From contig JAACJK010000009.1 in assembly GCA_013368325.1 (NCBI GenBank), positions 1 to 64,000 on the forward strand: a stretch of 64,000 nucleotides of DNA. The letters are read 5' to 3'. The notes below the pieces were generated by a model. The model did no database searches, was not told the origin of the DNA, and saw only the letters and a list, made by a program, of their open reading frames with translations. The position numbers and the translations under genes were made by a program. Positions 54,550 to 64,000 of the stretch are shown here, in pieces; position 1 is the first letter of the stretch, and every line of letters begins with the position of its first letter. Origin of the DNA: Ephemerocybe angulata. Lineage: Eukaryota > Basidiomycota > Agaricomycetes > Agaricales > Psathyrellaceae.

Positions 54550-56550
54550 TCACGTTTTCTTTAACCAGGACGGTCGTTCGCATACTACAGGATCAGTCTC
54601 GCACCCTGCTCTCGTTAATCCAGATTCGTGAAATTCCAGCCTCTCCAGACGATCGCATCTATTCCACATCGCCGTAGCAGTATCGCCCCAAGGTTTCCTG
54701 ACACGGCCCCTATAATTGGCCGCGGGGAGAGCGTGACCTCGCATGTAAACATCTATCAGGGCCGGGAAAGCAGCCACGAAGTCGGAAATAGCCTCCAACA
54801 TGCTTCTGTCGTCCATTGTAGGGACGGGGTAATTTGCCTGGTGCGCGATGGTAAGGTTGAGGGTGCTGATGTGGCGGAGTTCCCTCAGCATCCCGTTGGT
54901 AGATCGCTTGTGATCAGGATTTCTTCGAAGTACTGAACCTCGATTTTTGCCACTTGGTCTGAACCTCCCGCCTTGTGATACAAAGGAGGATAGCCAAGCC
55001 TCCAGCCAGTGATATTCATAGGGGAGGATGAACGAAAGGGTCTGGAGACTTGGCCACTTGGCAGTAGCCCCTTTCCGCGAGATTTGGAATAAAACATCGG
55101 TTATATCCTCCAGTGTTCCAGGAAAGTATTTATCCTCCCGACTGATAGTCAAGCTGTGGAGGTCAGGCCCTAACTTGAGACCTGACTTGAAAAGGGAAAG
55201 AAGGAAAGGAGGGGCTGCGGTGAGGGTCTTCAACCTTGGCAAAAGCTTCGACGAACGAAGTTCGGCTACCCTCAACTTCCCGACGACAGTGAACATGATA
55301 AGAGCTGCCGATATGATAGAGGGGTGCCTATCAAGGAACGTCATTAAGACACTGAATGGGATTTGAACATGTTCAATTTTGAAGAACTTGAGGTTCGGCA
55401 ACGTCCAACTCGAGAACATTGCGTTCCAATCGTGATGCGTAAGGCCCAGTCCATTGAGATGAAGCTGGGTTAAGGGAGAACAGGACATAAGTGAATGGAT
55501 GTGGGGAAACCATAGCGGCTGGAGATGGAACACCCGCCCACTCAGGCAGAACGATGTCACGTTGATTTTTGCGTCCAGTATGGCGGGGTTCAAGTTTTCT
55601 AGAACCTGTGGGTTGAGGAGGGTAGAATTGACCTCTGACCGTTCGTCCCATTCATCGCGCCGGGTCGAGCCTTCTGCATCGCTGGTGAGGGGCCTCGCTA
55701 TCTGAGCAGGGGAAAGCGGTTGCTCATGATCGTCCACCCTTCCAATCGAAGCCCTCTTCAGTAAGGTCATTACGTCAGAATTGAAGCTTTTGAATGGCTG
55801 GAATATAGCCGCAACCATCGATGAAAGAGGTGCGAGTTCATGCGCGAACACTGGGCTTCGCTCAAGTTTAGCTAAATACCGGACCGTCCGGTTCCAGTCG
55901 AGCTCGTCGGCCCAGAATGGAGGTCCCTCTCCCACTTCGAGCTCTACGCCTTTTCGCTCCATGCGGAGCTGTAGAAGCTTCATGTGTGCGCGGCCCTGTC
56001 TTCCCGTTGTACTGTCTTCCCAATGCCCTGCCTGTAGGCCCAGGCGAATGCGACGAAGCCTCGGTATGGCCCATTCGCGGGAGAGAAAGCTGTGCAAACT
56101 CCAGAGCTCCCCTTCGATATCATCTGAAGGTGCAAATGAGTAGGTGAGCCGGAAGTCGAAGGGAAATATGTTTTTTGGGTCGAGTTCTGAGGCCTTTGTG
56201 ACCAATTCTGTCGCACTGCCTCCGTTGCATCCATGTTTTGAGAGAGCAAGACGGAAGATGGCCTCGAATCGCTCTTGAAGTCGTTCCACCTCGTTCCCGA
56301 CAACCACTTCCCTCTGGTTGTTAGTCGATGATCGAGCCTTCGAGGGATGTAAAACGTGGATAGTTAGGCGACGCGACGCGAGGGATTTAGAAAGGGCATC
56401 AAGTTGGTATGAGGCGATTGCTGGATAGAATTGTCGGTAAAGATCCTTGCAGGCCAATCCAACTTGGAGTCCAACGAGCGACCGTGAATGATGAGCGACT
56501 GCGCGAGAGTAGGACAAGACCTCAGCAATGATTTCTCCAGGGAGATCCAT
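54550..56550 (-). CDS. F-box protein, MDxPEEI subfamily, member 5
   Basis: 666 residues from ATG 56550 (MDLPGEIIAEVLSYSR). Closest relative of the 43079 pseudogene: shared blocks QVGLACKDLYRQFYPAIASYQLDAL, TIHVLHPSKARS, IFPFDFRLTYSFAPSDDIEG, FLSREWAIPRLRRIR, GRVFHLQPLWFPHIHSLMS, LTQLHLNGLGLTHHDWNAM and FVAAFPALIDVYMRGHAL. Intact from end to end, single exon. GGGCGCTTA lies on its coding strand at 56679-56687, 130 bp before the start codon. SCF adaptor by family. Confidence 0.85.
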   Translation of the reverse strand: MDLPGEIIAEVLSYSRAVAHHSRSLVGLQVGLACKDLYRQFYPAIASYQLDALSKSLASRRLTIHVLHPSKARSSTNNQREVVVGNEVERLQERFEAIFRLALSKHGCNGGSATELVTKASELDPKNIFPFDFRLTYSFAPSDDIEGELWSLHSFLSREWAIPRLRRIRLGLQAGHWEDSTTGRQGRAHMKLLQLRMERKGVELEVGEGPPFWADELDWNRTVRYLAKLERSPVFAHELAPLSSMVAAIFQPFKSFNSDVMTLLKRASIGRVDDHEQPLSPAQIARPLTSDAEGSTRRDEWDERSEVNSTLLNPQVLENLNPAILDAKINVTSFCLSGRVFHLQPLWFPHIHSLMSCSPLTQLHLNGLGLTHHDWNAMFSSWTLPNLKFFKIEHVQIPFSVLMTFLDRHPSIISAALIMFTVVGKLRVAELRSSKLLPRLKTLTAAPPFLLSLFKSGLKLGPDLHSLTISREDKYFPGTLEDITDVLFQISRKGATAKWPSLQTLSFILPYEYHWLEAWLSSFVSQGGRFRPSGKNRGSVLRRNPDHKRSTNGMLRELRHISTLNLTIAHQANYPVPTMDDRSMLEAISDFVAAFPALIDVYMRGHALPAANYRGRVRKPWGDTATAMWNRCDRLERLEFHESGLTRAGCETDPVVCERPSWLKKT

Positions 56551-56738
56551 GGAACGGTTGGAAAGATTGGGAGGGTGACAGTACTGACGGTGTGGTCTGA
56601 AGGAAGCTGAGGGTGAGAAAGTGCTCGAAAATGACAATGCTGTTGAAACTCAGATTCCCCACGCTGGGCGAGAACTACTAAGCGCCCATGCGAGGCTCTC
56701 ATTACATCAACACACCATGGCATTAACAAGGCTAGCTA
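56551..56738. promoter_or_regulatory. Upstream region of member 5 with GGGCGCTTA motif
   Basis: Short spacer between two minus-strand F-box genes. Holds one exact GGGCGCTTA on the minus strand at 56679-56687. Confidence 0.4.
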
Positions 56739-58777
56739 CTAACTAAGATTAATCCAAGGAAACGCGCCGAGATAGATATCATATCCTTCATTAGGTCCTT
56801 GCTGACGACCACCAATCCACACCGCCGCGTTCGCCTTCGACCCCTCACTCAAGTCTCGAATCTCCAGCATCTGCAAACGAGTGCATAAATCCCAGAGTCG
56901 ATGTAGCACTCCCCAGAAGACTCCTGCGCTCTCGTATCGCTGGCTCTCAGGGGCATTATAGAAGGTGCCCTGCAAGACGAGGGTTTGAAGCTGTGGGAAG
57001 GCAGCGGCAAACTTCACCACAACATGGGGGTCCAGGTAGAAGCTCTCTGGGACCTTGCTGAGGGAGAGGTGTATGAAGGTGATCTCATGACACGATGTCA
57101 ATGCCTTTGCCACTGCGTATTCCCCGGCCGGTTCTTGAAGAGTGCTACCTCCATCGCCTTGACCAAATGTTGAAGAAGCAACGGCAGACCGGAGCCAATC
57201 TTCCAACCGGTACCCATCCTCGAATGTAAGTTTTAATCTCCCCAACCCACAGCGCCTTTCAGATTGCGCGTAGATGAACTGAGTGATCCTCTCCCACTCC
57301 GTGGTGGTTTCGTCCCATTCCGACGCCTTCACTTGACAGATCGCCAAGCTCTCCAGGTGGCACAGAACAGGTCGAAACGAGAGCAAGGCACTCAGAACCC
57401 ACGGCGTCGCGGCGAGATCCTTGAAGTGTACCTCCAATCCCATGAGTTCAGCAACCGTCTTGGGGAGGTGGTAGTCGCGCACTGGGTGCATGACGAGGTG
57501 TACGGCTTCTATAGTGGGGTTGTAACGAAGGAATGAGAGGATGACCGGCACAGGGAGTGTCCCGGTGTTCGTCACCTTGAAGTGGGTGAGCCTGTCAAAC
57601 CGCGGCCAAGAGCGAAACATAGCATGCCAGTCGAGCGGTCCAGCTAATCCATTATAAAACTGGTCGGGGCAAGAGTCGAGATGTAAATGAGTTAGAGTGG
57701 AGGAGGAGCGGAGGATGAGGATTTGGAGATGGAAATACCAGAATGGCTGAATCGTGCAGCTTTCGAGGTGTATATGTGTTAACCGGCTCACGCAGGTTGA
57801 CCCGGCAGTGGGTGTCAGAAAGGAACCTGGAAACTGGGTGGATGTTGCGGAGGAATGTACATTCCAACACGATATCATTCCAGGCGGCTTTCTCGAGTTG
57901 CCTTTCTTGACGTTCATCGAGGACGACTTCAACTTCGGTTTGTCCCTCAATTTCCCCAGCAGGCGATTGACGATGTTGTCCTCCTTGGCTTCCTTGGCGT
58001 TAGACGGGCTTTCTGAGCCAAAATTCACGTTGAACGACCCGCCCGGAAGTGTGTGGTTTGGCTCCCGCAGATGATGAGAAAAGAAGGCGGATGGCTCCCG
58101 GGTGCCATCGCTTCTAAATTAAACGGTCGGCCAGACTGGTTGCAGTGCCCTACAATCTGCAGTTCAATCCCCTCCCATTTCAATGAATCATCTGCCGTGT
58201 TTATCCCAATGAGCTTCTCCAGCAGCTTGGACAGGATGTTCTGTCGCTTCTCTTCTCCACCAACCCCTTCCTTGTACAAGTGAGCCCATAGACCCTTCCC
58301 CCATACCAGCCGCACGCGACACAGTCCCCGGGAAGCGACCTCTCGCGCAAGTAGACTGTGGAGAGAGTAGTACTTCCGGGCGGAAAATCCGGTTTCAGGA
58401 TGGAGAACGTATCTGAATTCAAAGTGGGGAGGGAAAGTTGCGAGCTCCTCCCCCTCACCACGAGGCGCGGATATACCAAAGGCTGCCTCCAAGTAATCTT
58501 TCAGACAGAGCCTTTGCAGCTCGTTGCCCATCTGGGTCCATCGCGGGTGAAACCCTTCGTCACCATGGTCGGCCTCCGACCGGCGAAGCTGGACGACACC
58601 TAAGTGCCCGCGATCGTGGAGGTCGAGGAGCTCGTCGATCTGGATGCGTGCAAGGGATGGCTGAAGCTTGTCGTAAGCACTTCTACATGTCAGGGCAAGC
58701 TGGAACCCTTCAAAGGTCGTTTCGTCTTGATTATAGGACAGTATCTCGGCCAGAAGATCGAATGGAAGAGAGTCCAT
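56739..58777 (-). pseudogene. F-box protein, MDxPEEI-like, member 6, one frameshift
   Basis: ATG 58777 (MDSLPFDLLAEILSYNQ, then ALTCRSAYDKLQPSLARIQIDEL) reads about 230 residues to SHPPS. Between about 58090 and 58030 the frame must shift by one base to continue as LPGGSFNVNFGSE. The second frame runs to 56739 with LTHIHLESC, GPLDWHAMFRSW, FLRYNPTIEAVHLVM and FAAAFPQLQTLVLQGTFYN, all blocks of this subfamily in the right order. Without the shift the product would stop at AGRST near 58025. A probable recent pseudogene or an assembly indel in a T/C run. It has diverged more than the other members. Confidence 0.75.
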
Positions 58778-59063
58778 GGTGACGGGGGGAAGGAACGACG
58801 GGCGATGAGTCGGACCTTGAATGGACGGTCAGTTCACGGCAGTCGACAGGTTGAATGGGACCCAACGTAAACCACAACCATCTTCAACAAGTTGAAGGGA
58901 TATGGAAGGGAATGCTCTCGATTGGTATCGGAAAACCGGACCTGGCAGCATAAATCCAAAAATCCTCTATGATTAGTTCAAATGCTACATTACGTGTAAA
59001 ATATGTTTCAGGCCATCCACCCATTCCGTCAGATAATGATATCAAGCAGGAGCCCAACTCGGC
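58778..59063. other. Intergenic spacer
   Basis: 286 bp between two minus-strand genes. Nothing recognised. Confidence 0.4.
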
Positions 59064-60884
59064 CTACCTCCTCTTCCCAATTACCTTCACCAAGCTCGCC
59101 TTCACAACGCCCACCGCCTTCTCAATCTCCTTCTTTGTCAGGCCTGCTGTAATCGCGAGCTTCAAACTCGGCCTTGCCTGTACGAGCTCCTGGTTCTTCA
59201 ACGTCTTCGCTCGGGTCACCATCACATTCTGGCTGAGACATTCCTCTACAACCTCCTGCAGGAGCCGCTCCTCCAAATCCAGATCCCAGTCGCGCGAAGC
59301 CATATCTTTGGCATGCTTCGTAGGGCTGAGTAGCGACGCAGAATGCGGGTGCAGGCCGGCGCTTGTGGGCGGAGACGAGGGGTACTGATGCGTCCATGCC
59401 GACGTGGCTCCGCGGATGTTAACATGGATGAGCGGGGACGCGGGGTGGGAGGGGATGGTGACGCAGTCGACTTTGTCGAGAATGGCGCGGGCAGCGCGCA
59501 CATTTTCTTGGAGGGATTCGAAGATGGAGGGGGTATTACGGAAAACGTTGATACCTTCCGATCCAGAGACAGCGAGCAGGCCAGGCATGGCCGCGGAGAA
59601 GACGAAGGAGAGGCCGTTGATACGCTGGTGGTCGACGACGACTTGAGAACCTGCACAGAAACCGCCTCCAGCGCAAAGGCCAATAGCGCACGATCCCAGG
59701 ATCATGTCGACTTTCGAAGCCTAAGAGCGCCATTAGTGAAATGACAATGCAAAAGCAAAGAGAAATGCTTACAGGAACGTTGTAGATTTCAGTGAGTCCG
59801 CGGCCGGTTCGGCCGACGGCGCCAAAGGAGTAGCTCTCGTCCAACATCAGTCGATATTTGTGCTTGTTCTTCAGTTCAATCTGCAAACGATAGTGCATAG
59901 TTAGGTGCATCCCATGGGTGCGGGACGTGCAGAGGACATACGAGTTTGGGCAAGTCAGACATGGATCCGTCGCTCTGGAAGATACCCTCGGTAATGATGA
60001 AGCGCCTGGTCAAAGGTCCCCTGCGTTTCTTCCTTTCCTTCTCGACGGCTTGAAGCACCTCTTCAAGACTCTTCAAATCGTTGTGGTCGTAGTAGCGGAC
60101 TGTCGAACGCGAGATTGCGATGCCCTTCTGGATGGCGAAGTTGACGTTGCGGTCGGCGACGATGATGTCGCCACGCTTGCAAAATGCGGGGATGACGGAG
60201 GAGACGGTGGAGAAGCCTTGGGAATACAGGATGGAGGCTTCGGTTCCAAGGAAGTCGGCGATGTCGCGTTCGAGGTCCATGTGGACGTCCAGTGTGCCGT
60301 AGAAACCTGGGGGGCCGCAGCTGCCCAAACCATACTTCCTGAGGGTCTCGACTGCGCGCTGTTTGATGTGCTCGTTGCCAGCAAGGCCTGCAAAATTCAA
60401 GCTTGCGAGATTCAGGGCTGTCTTTCCTGTCGAAAGCAGCTTTGGTTTTGCAGAGTTGGGCCCTACCACGACTGGGACGGCGTACAAGTCGGCTTCTTCG
60501 GTGGCCGACAGGGGTGGGGCAAGAGGTTCAGGGACCCATTCGTCGACGAGTTCTTTCACTTCCTGCTCAGATATTAGTCTACGTATACCCTTCATCCTGC
60601 TGATCCACCCTCACCTTGTCTTCAAATTGAATGTAATGTGTCCCGTTCCTGTCTGCCCGTGTTCGAGACTGGAGGAGAGTCCTGATCGCAAAGATGACTA
60701 GGATGAGTTCGAGGAGTGTCCTGCCCGGGTCATTCTGATGCGACGACCGCACATAACGCTGAATAACTGCTGAGCCAGGCAATTTGTTGAATGTCGCCTC
60801 GGCCGTTGCCAGCGCTTGTGCAAGAAAGCTGAAGAGTGGTTCGAGGGTTCCAGAGGAAGAAGACATCGTGAGGGTGTCGTTCAA
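59064..60884 (-). CDS. LCB1: Serine palmitoyltransferase subunit 1 (LCB1)
   Basis: A 551-residue subunit of serine palmitoyltransferase, the first step of sphingolipid synthesis (L-serine plus palmitoyl-CoA to 3-ketodihydrosphingosine) at the endoplasmic reticulum. Exons (minus strand) are 60884-60615, 60562-59942, 59880-59773 and 59720-59064, with 52, 61 and 52 nt introns and frame kept throughout. N-terminal segment [29 protein letters not shown] carries the membrane helix and the LCB1-typical [10 protein letters not shown] block. The aminotransferase-fold core shows [54 protein letters not shown] and [15 protein letters not shown]. Where the catalytic LCB2 subunit has the pyridoxal-phosphate lysine, this protein reads GGGFCAGSQ, as expected for LCB1. 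Start MNDTLTM chosen; a second ATG lies six codons on. Confidence 0.95.
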
Positions 60885-61589
60885 TGGCTGGTCGTGAGTA
60901 GAACGTCTTCCGCGTCGTCAACACCAATTTATGTGCGTTGTGCTCGTCGCCGTTGTCGTCGCCGCCGTCGTTCGATGTGTTTTGTGGGCAACCTAGCAGG
61001 GCGGAGGGAGCAAGGTCGCAAGCGACTGAGCGGGATCGAACTTTCCTGCTTTGTCACAGGGTTTAGGTAACCCCTGAATTTCTCAGGGCCGAGGCCGCCA
61101 GAGGCGGCGCGTTCGGGTGCATTGTCTCTTGCTTTCCCCCATTTTGTTATAATCGCGACCAATGTCTTGTGAATCCGTCGGGACTCGTTTTCTCGCAGCA
61201 CTGAGGGCGAAAGGTAAGTACTCTTGGGGCGACGCCAAATGAAATACATACATGGTGAGTGATCGCGACAATATATCGCGTTTTGCGGTACTCATAGTCT
61301 CAGCCACAGTATACCAAATTGCCTACTGAGCACACTCGGATAGTGGAATGTCGGGATTTCGCTATAAGCAGGTTACGATATTATTTCTGGACAAGAATCT
61401 GGAAGGAAGGAACCGTTAAAGAATCTTTCAAGGCCATTTTCAGGTGGGTTTCACAGTCGGAACTCAAACACCGGGAGATACGAGTAGAGCAGTATCAGTA
61501 GAAGGGAGTTATCACCCGAGTGCCAATGAAAAGGTACGTCTTTCACAAGGATCCAATTGTCTAGTGAGCTTACGCTTCCAAAAAAGCTC
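60885..61589. other. Intergenic region
   Basis: Promoter side of LCB1, with a (CGTCGC)-type tract at 60950-60980. An isolated GGTAAGT at 61213 has no matching exon. No gene seen. Confidence 0.5.
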
Positions 61590-62250
61590 AACGCACCGAC
61601 CACCGTGAGGGGAACGGCTCCGATGACAAGACTGTGCGGGTGTGGAGCGCCTCTACAGGTCCATCAGCCTTGACGCCTACAGACTCTGTGCGCTCCGTTG
61701 CCTTCTCGAACGATGGCAAATACGTCATTTCAGGCTCTCTGGATAGCTCTGGATAAGAGCGTTCGTGTGGGGAATGCTCAGGATGGGGAACCGGCGATGG
61801 TAAATGCTGGGGCATACCGGCGGGGTCAACTCGTTGGCCTTTGCCCATCATGATAAATACATTGTCTCAGCCTCGGACGACACGACCGTACGAGTGTGGG
61901 ATATCCAGCTTGACGGAGTTGCCTCCCTTCAATTGCGCGGACACCCCGCACGCGTTACGTGCGCGCAGCTATCTCATGTAGATCGTTTCGTGTTCAGCCG
62001 ATAAATCATAAATCAGTGCGGATACGGAGGCGGCCACTGCAGGCGTTCACGATGAAGGAGGCTGAGGGTGAAGATCCTGTAGGACTCCCGTATCTTCATG
62101 ACTATCCCGCGGGTACTTTCACTCTCTGTTTTCCAGACGACTGGGTTCGAAACCTATCGGGGGATCTCCTTCTCTGGGTTCCTCATCGATTCCGTACTGG
62201 CTTGTACCTGCATCGAGCCAAACGCATCGTCGGCGAGATGCCAACGGTGA
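61590..62250 (+). pseudogene. Remnant of a NACHT-WD40 NLR 3' end
   Basis: Pieces of WD40 repeats in changing frames: DDKTVRVWSASTG and SVRSVAFSNDGKYVISGS at 61617-61745, then LDKSVRVGNAQDG, then LGHTGGVNSLAFAHHDKYIVSASDDTTVRVWD at 61807-61905. Further on, WVRNLSGDLLLWVPHRFRTGL (62140-62205) is the short C-terminal module that usually closes WD40-type fungal NLRs (GWV-LLLWVP--R-GL). Several frameshifts and stops separate the parts, so no product is possible. It lies just upstream of an intact NLR start, suggesting a decayed tandem copy. Confidence 0.75.
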
Positions 62251-63034
62251 ACTTGAAGGTCGGTCTCACCACAGCAATATATCATGGCGAGGATTGGCTC
62301 AAGTATGTATCCCACTGCCAACTGGCGAGCTGGGAACCTTAATTACTCACCTTTCTCTCTAGGTGCGGTCAAAGCTCATGACAGTGACAGCAAGCTCGCC
62401 CGGCCATGGCCTGTATACCGACATCTACTTCGACGGTACTCGATAACGATACCAGCCAATACTTCTGGGCCGACCGAGTTAGTGCAGCATCTAAAAACGG
62501 CAATAACTGGGAAGGAGGTCTCGTAGATTGCGGGACCCAGGCCGGGAACGTCTCATGGCGTGCGAGTTACCAACAGGCAGTGGTGGATACACCGGCGAGG
62601 TCATCTCTTCATTTTCCATACCGACCTGGTGCAGAAGGCGATGGGAGGAGATGGGAAGGCTCCGCTCCGACGCAGTGCGAGTAGTTTGCTAGAAAGCCGT
62701 GAGGACAGGAATTGAAAGTACGGCTGTAAGGATTGTGCCCCATTGGACTGAGGATTGGAGCAGTGCGTTGTTATAGTAGAATTGATCTCTGAGCCTCTTG
62801 GAGAGGCGTTAAGAAGTAGTGTCAACCATATCGGACTACAGATAGTAGCAGCGCAAATACTTCAGACCTATCTGTTCTCCAGTGCATTCAACGACGTCGG
62901 GCGCTTAAACGAGACAGGGGCTATTGGTAAAGTTCCCAGGCACAGGATTACGAGCTGTTGCAACACGGGCTGTCGCCGCCCACTTTGCGCCCACTAGCTT
63001 TCAATTCTGCGGCCATCCTCGCAAACGACATCCC
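62251..63034. other. Region between NLR remnant and intact NLR
   Basis: No confident gene. Contains GGGCGCTTAAA at 62899, 136 bp before the NLR start. Some short open frames (for example around 62406-62684) show no known family. Confidence 0.45.
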
Positions 63035-64000
63035 ATGGGCAGCTACTTCAATAACTCCAGTAACTTCAAGATCGACACTGTTGACATCCGGTCCAGCAGT
63101 GTGACGTACAATGGCACGAAGAGCGCCCTCGAACGTGAGCAGAGCCATAGCGTAGTTCGGGCGACAGCGTTGATGAGTTTGACTAGGACTCGAAGAACAC
63201 ATCTCCCCTGGTGCTGCATTCAATTCCGATGAGCGCTGTGACGCCCCCAAGTGCCACCCGGACACCAGGATCGCTGTTCAAGATGAGATCCTGAGTTGGA
63301 TCACCGCAGGCGATACGGACGCCGAGCCCAAGCGGATTCTCTGGCTCACAGGGCCAGCGGGTACGGGAAAGACGGCCATCGCAGGGTCGGTGGCGGAGAC
63401 TTGCAGCAAGGCGGGTCTTCTGGCGGCCAGTTTCTTCTTCTCGTCCTTCTCGGGATCGGCGGATAGGCGCTCGAAGCGATTTCTCGTGCCGACTCTCGCG
63501 TATCAGCTCAGGAAGCACCAAGGGCTAGCAGCTGTTGGTCGGGGCATCCTTTCAACAATCGACCACGATCCGGCGGTATTCACAGCGAGGTTGAAGGACC
63601 AACTGGAGGATCTCATATTGAAACCCTTTCGCCAACTTCATGGCCAGCTCGATGCATATTCGATCCCGAAGGTTATCATCGTCGACGGGATTGACGAGTG
63701 TGAGGGCACGAACCTTCTCAGCAGGCCGATGACGGAAGAGGAAACCAGAACAGCAAGTGAGAGGGACCAACTCGAGATTCTCGACATCCTCCTGCAGGCT
63801 GCCAGCGACCCCACTTTCCCATTCCGCATCATCGCAGTGAGCCGCCCGGAGCGTCACATATCTACCTTCTTCAGCCCAGCTGCTGCACGCACAGCGATAT
63901 TCAAAATCTTCCTCGATGAAAGTTATGACCCGGATTCGGACATTACCCTATTTCTCCAATCGAAGTTCGCTGAAATACGCCACAAATACCTGCTTCCACC
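63035..64000 (+). CDS. NACHT-domain NLR, 3' partial (continues beyond the window)
   Basis: Start ATG 63035 (MGSYFNNSSNFKIDTVDI), intron 63135-63186 (GTGAGC...CTAG, 52 nt), second exon open to the window end. The fungal NLR linker motif (ALERLEEHISPGAAFNSDER and DAPKCHPDTR) is completed across the intron. Then the NACHT ATPase: Walker A GPAGTGKTAIAG, Walker B KVIIVDGIDEC, and a downstream FPFRIIAVSRPERHI sensor. Such proteins are signal-transducing ATPases thought to trigger cell death or incompatibility on sensing non-self; the C-terminal sensor repeats lie outside the window. The neighbouring WD40 debris suggests that sensor type. Intact as far as visible. Confidence 0.88.

Overview
The window is nuclear DNA of a filamentous basidiomycete, most likely an Agaricomycete. 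I base this on the many 48-67 nt GT-AG introns with CTNAC branch sites, lineage-typical families (coiled-coil F-box proteins, a DUF6533 membrane protein, a NACHT NLR, a CAP59/CMT1-type mannosyltransferase) and heavy transposon debris. I cannot name the species. Layout: (1) 1-5.2 kb is a decayed mobile-element block holding a HECT-type E3 C-lobe, a DDE integrase with two frame breaks, an unknown intron-rich protein and a KOW-like fragment. (2) 5.4-6.6 kb is a broken F-box/LRR gene. (3) 6.7-12 kb is a non-coding, GC-rich stretch carrying about 20 successive intron-like modules, some in duplicated exon-intron units, plus a strong cruciform at 8.9-9.05 kb whose core recurs at 0.7 kb. (4) 12.3-18.2 kb is one very large gene with nine exons, an acidic polypurine-encoded tract and a chromodomain. 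(5) 19.4-21.0 kb is a DUF6533 membrane-protein gene. (6) 21-41 kb holds three identical tRNA-Ala(CGC) genes, an inverted pair of phosphatidylserine-decarboxylase-like genes (23.8 and 38 kb), three coiled-coil F-box genes and a divergent glycan gene pair (CMT1-type mannosyltransferase and SGNH hydrolase). (7) 41-58.8 kb is a cluster of six F-box genes of a second subfamily, at least three of them damaged, around a conserved low-complexity protein (45.3-48 kb) and nested non-autonomous elements (52.8-54.5 kb, with a clean 439-bp MITE). (8) 59-60.9 kb is LCB1, a subunit of serine palmitoyltransferase. (9) 61.6-64 kb has the wrecked 3' end of one NACHT-WD40 NLR and the intact start of another that runs off the window. 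How the genes relate: only LCB1, the mannosyltransferase and the SGNH hydrolase look like core metabolic or cell-surface genes. The remainder is an accessory, duplication-prone region where F-box substrate adaptors, NLRs and decarboxylase paralogues expand and decay. The 9-mer GGGCGCTTA recurs 12 times across it. No bacterial-style operons, CRISPR or attachment sites were seen. All exon joins were made by eye from splice consensus and frame continuity.
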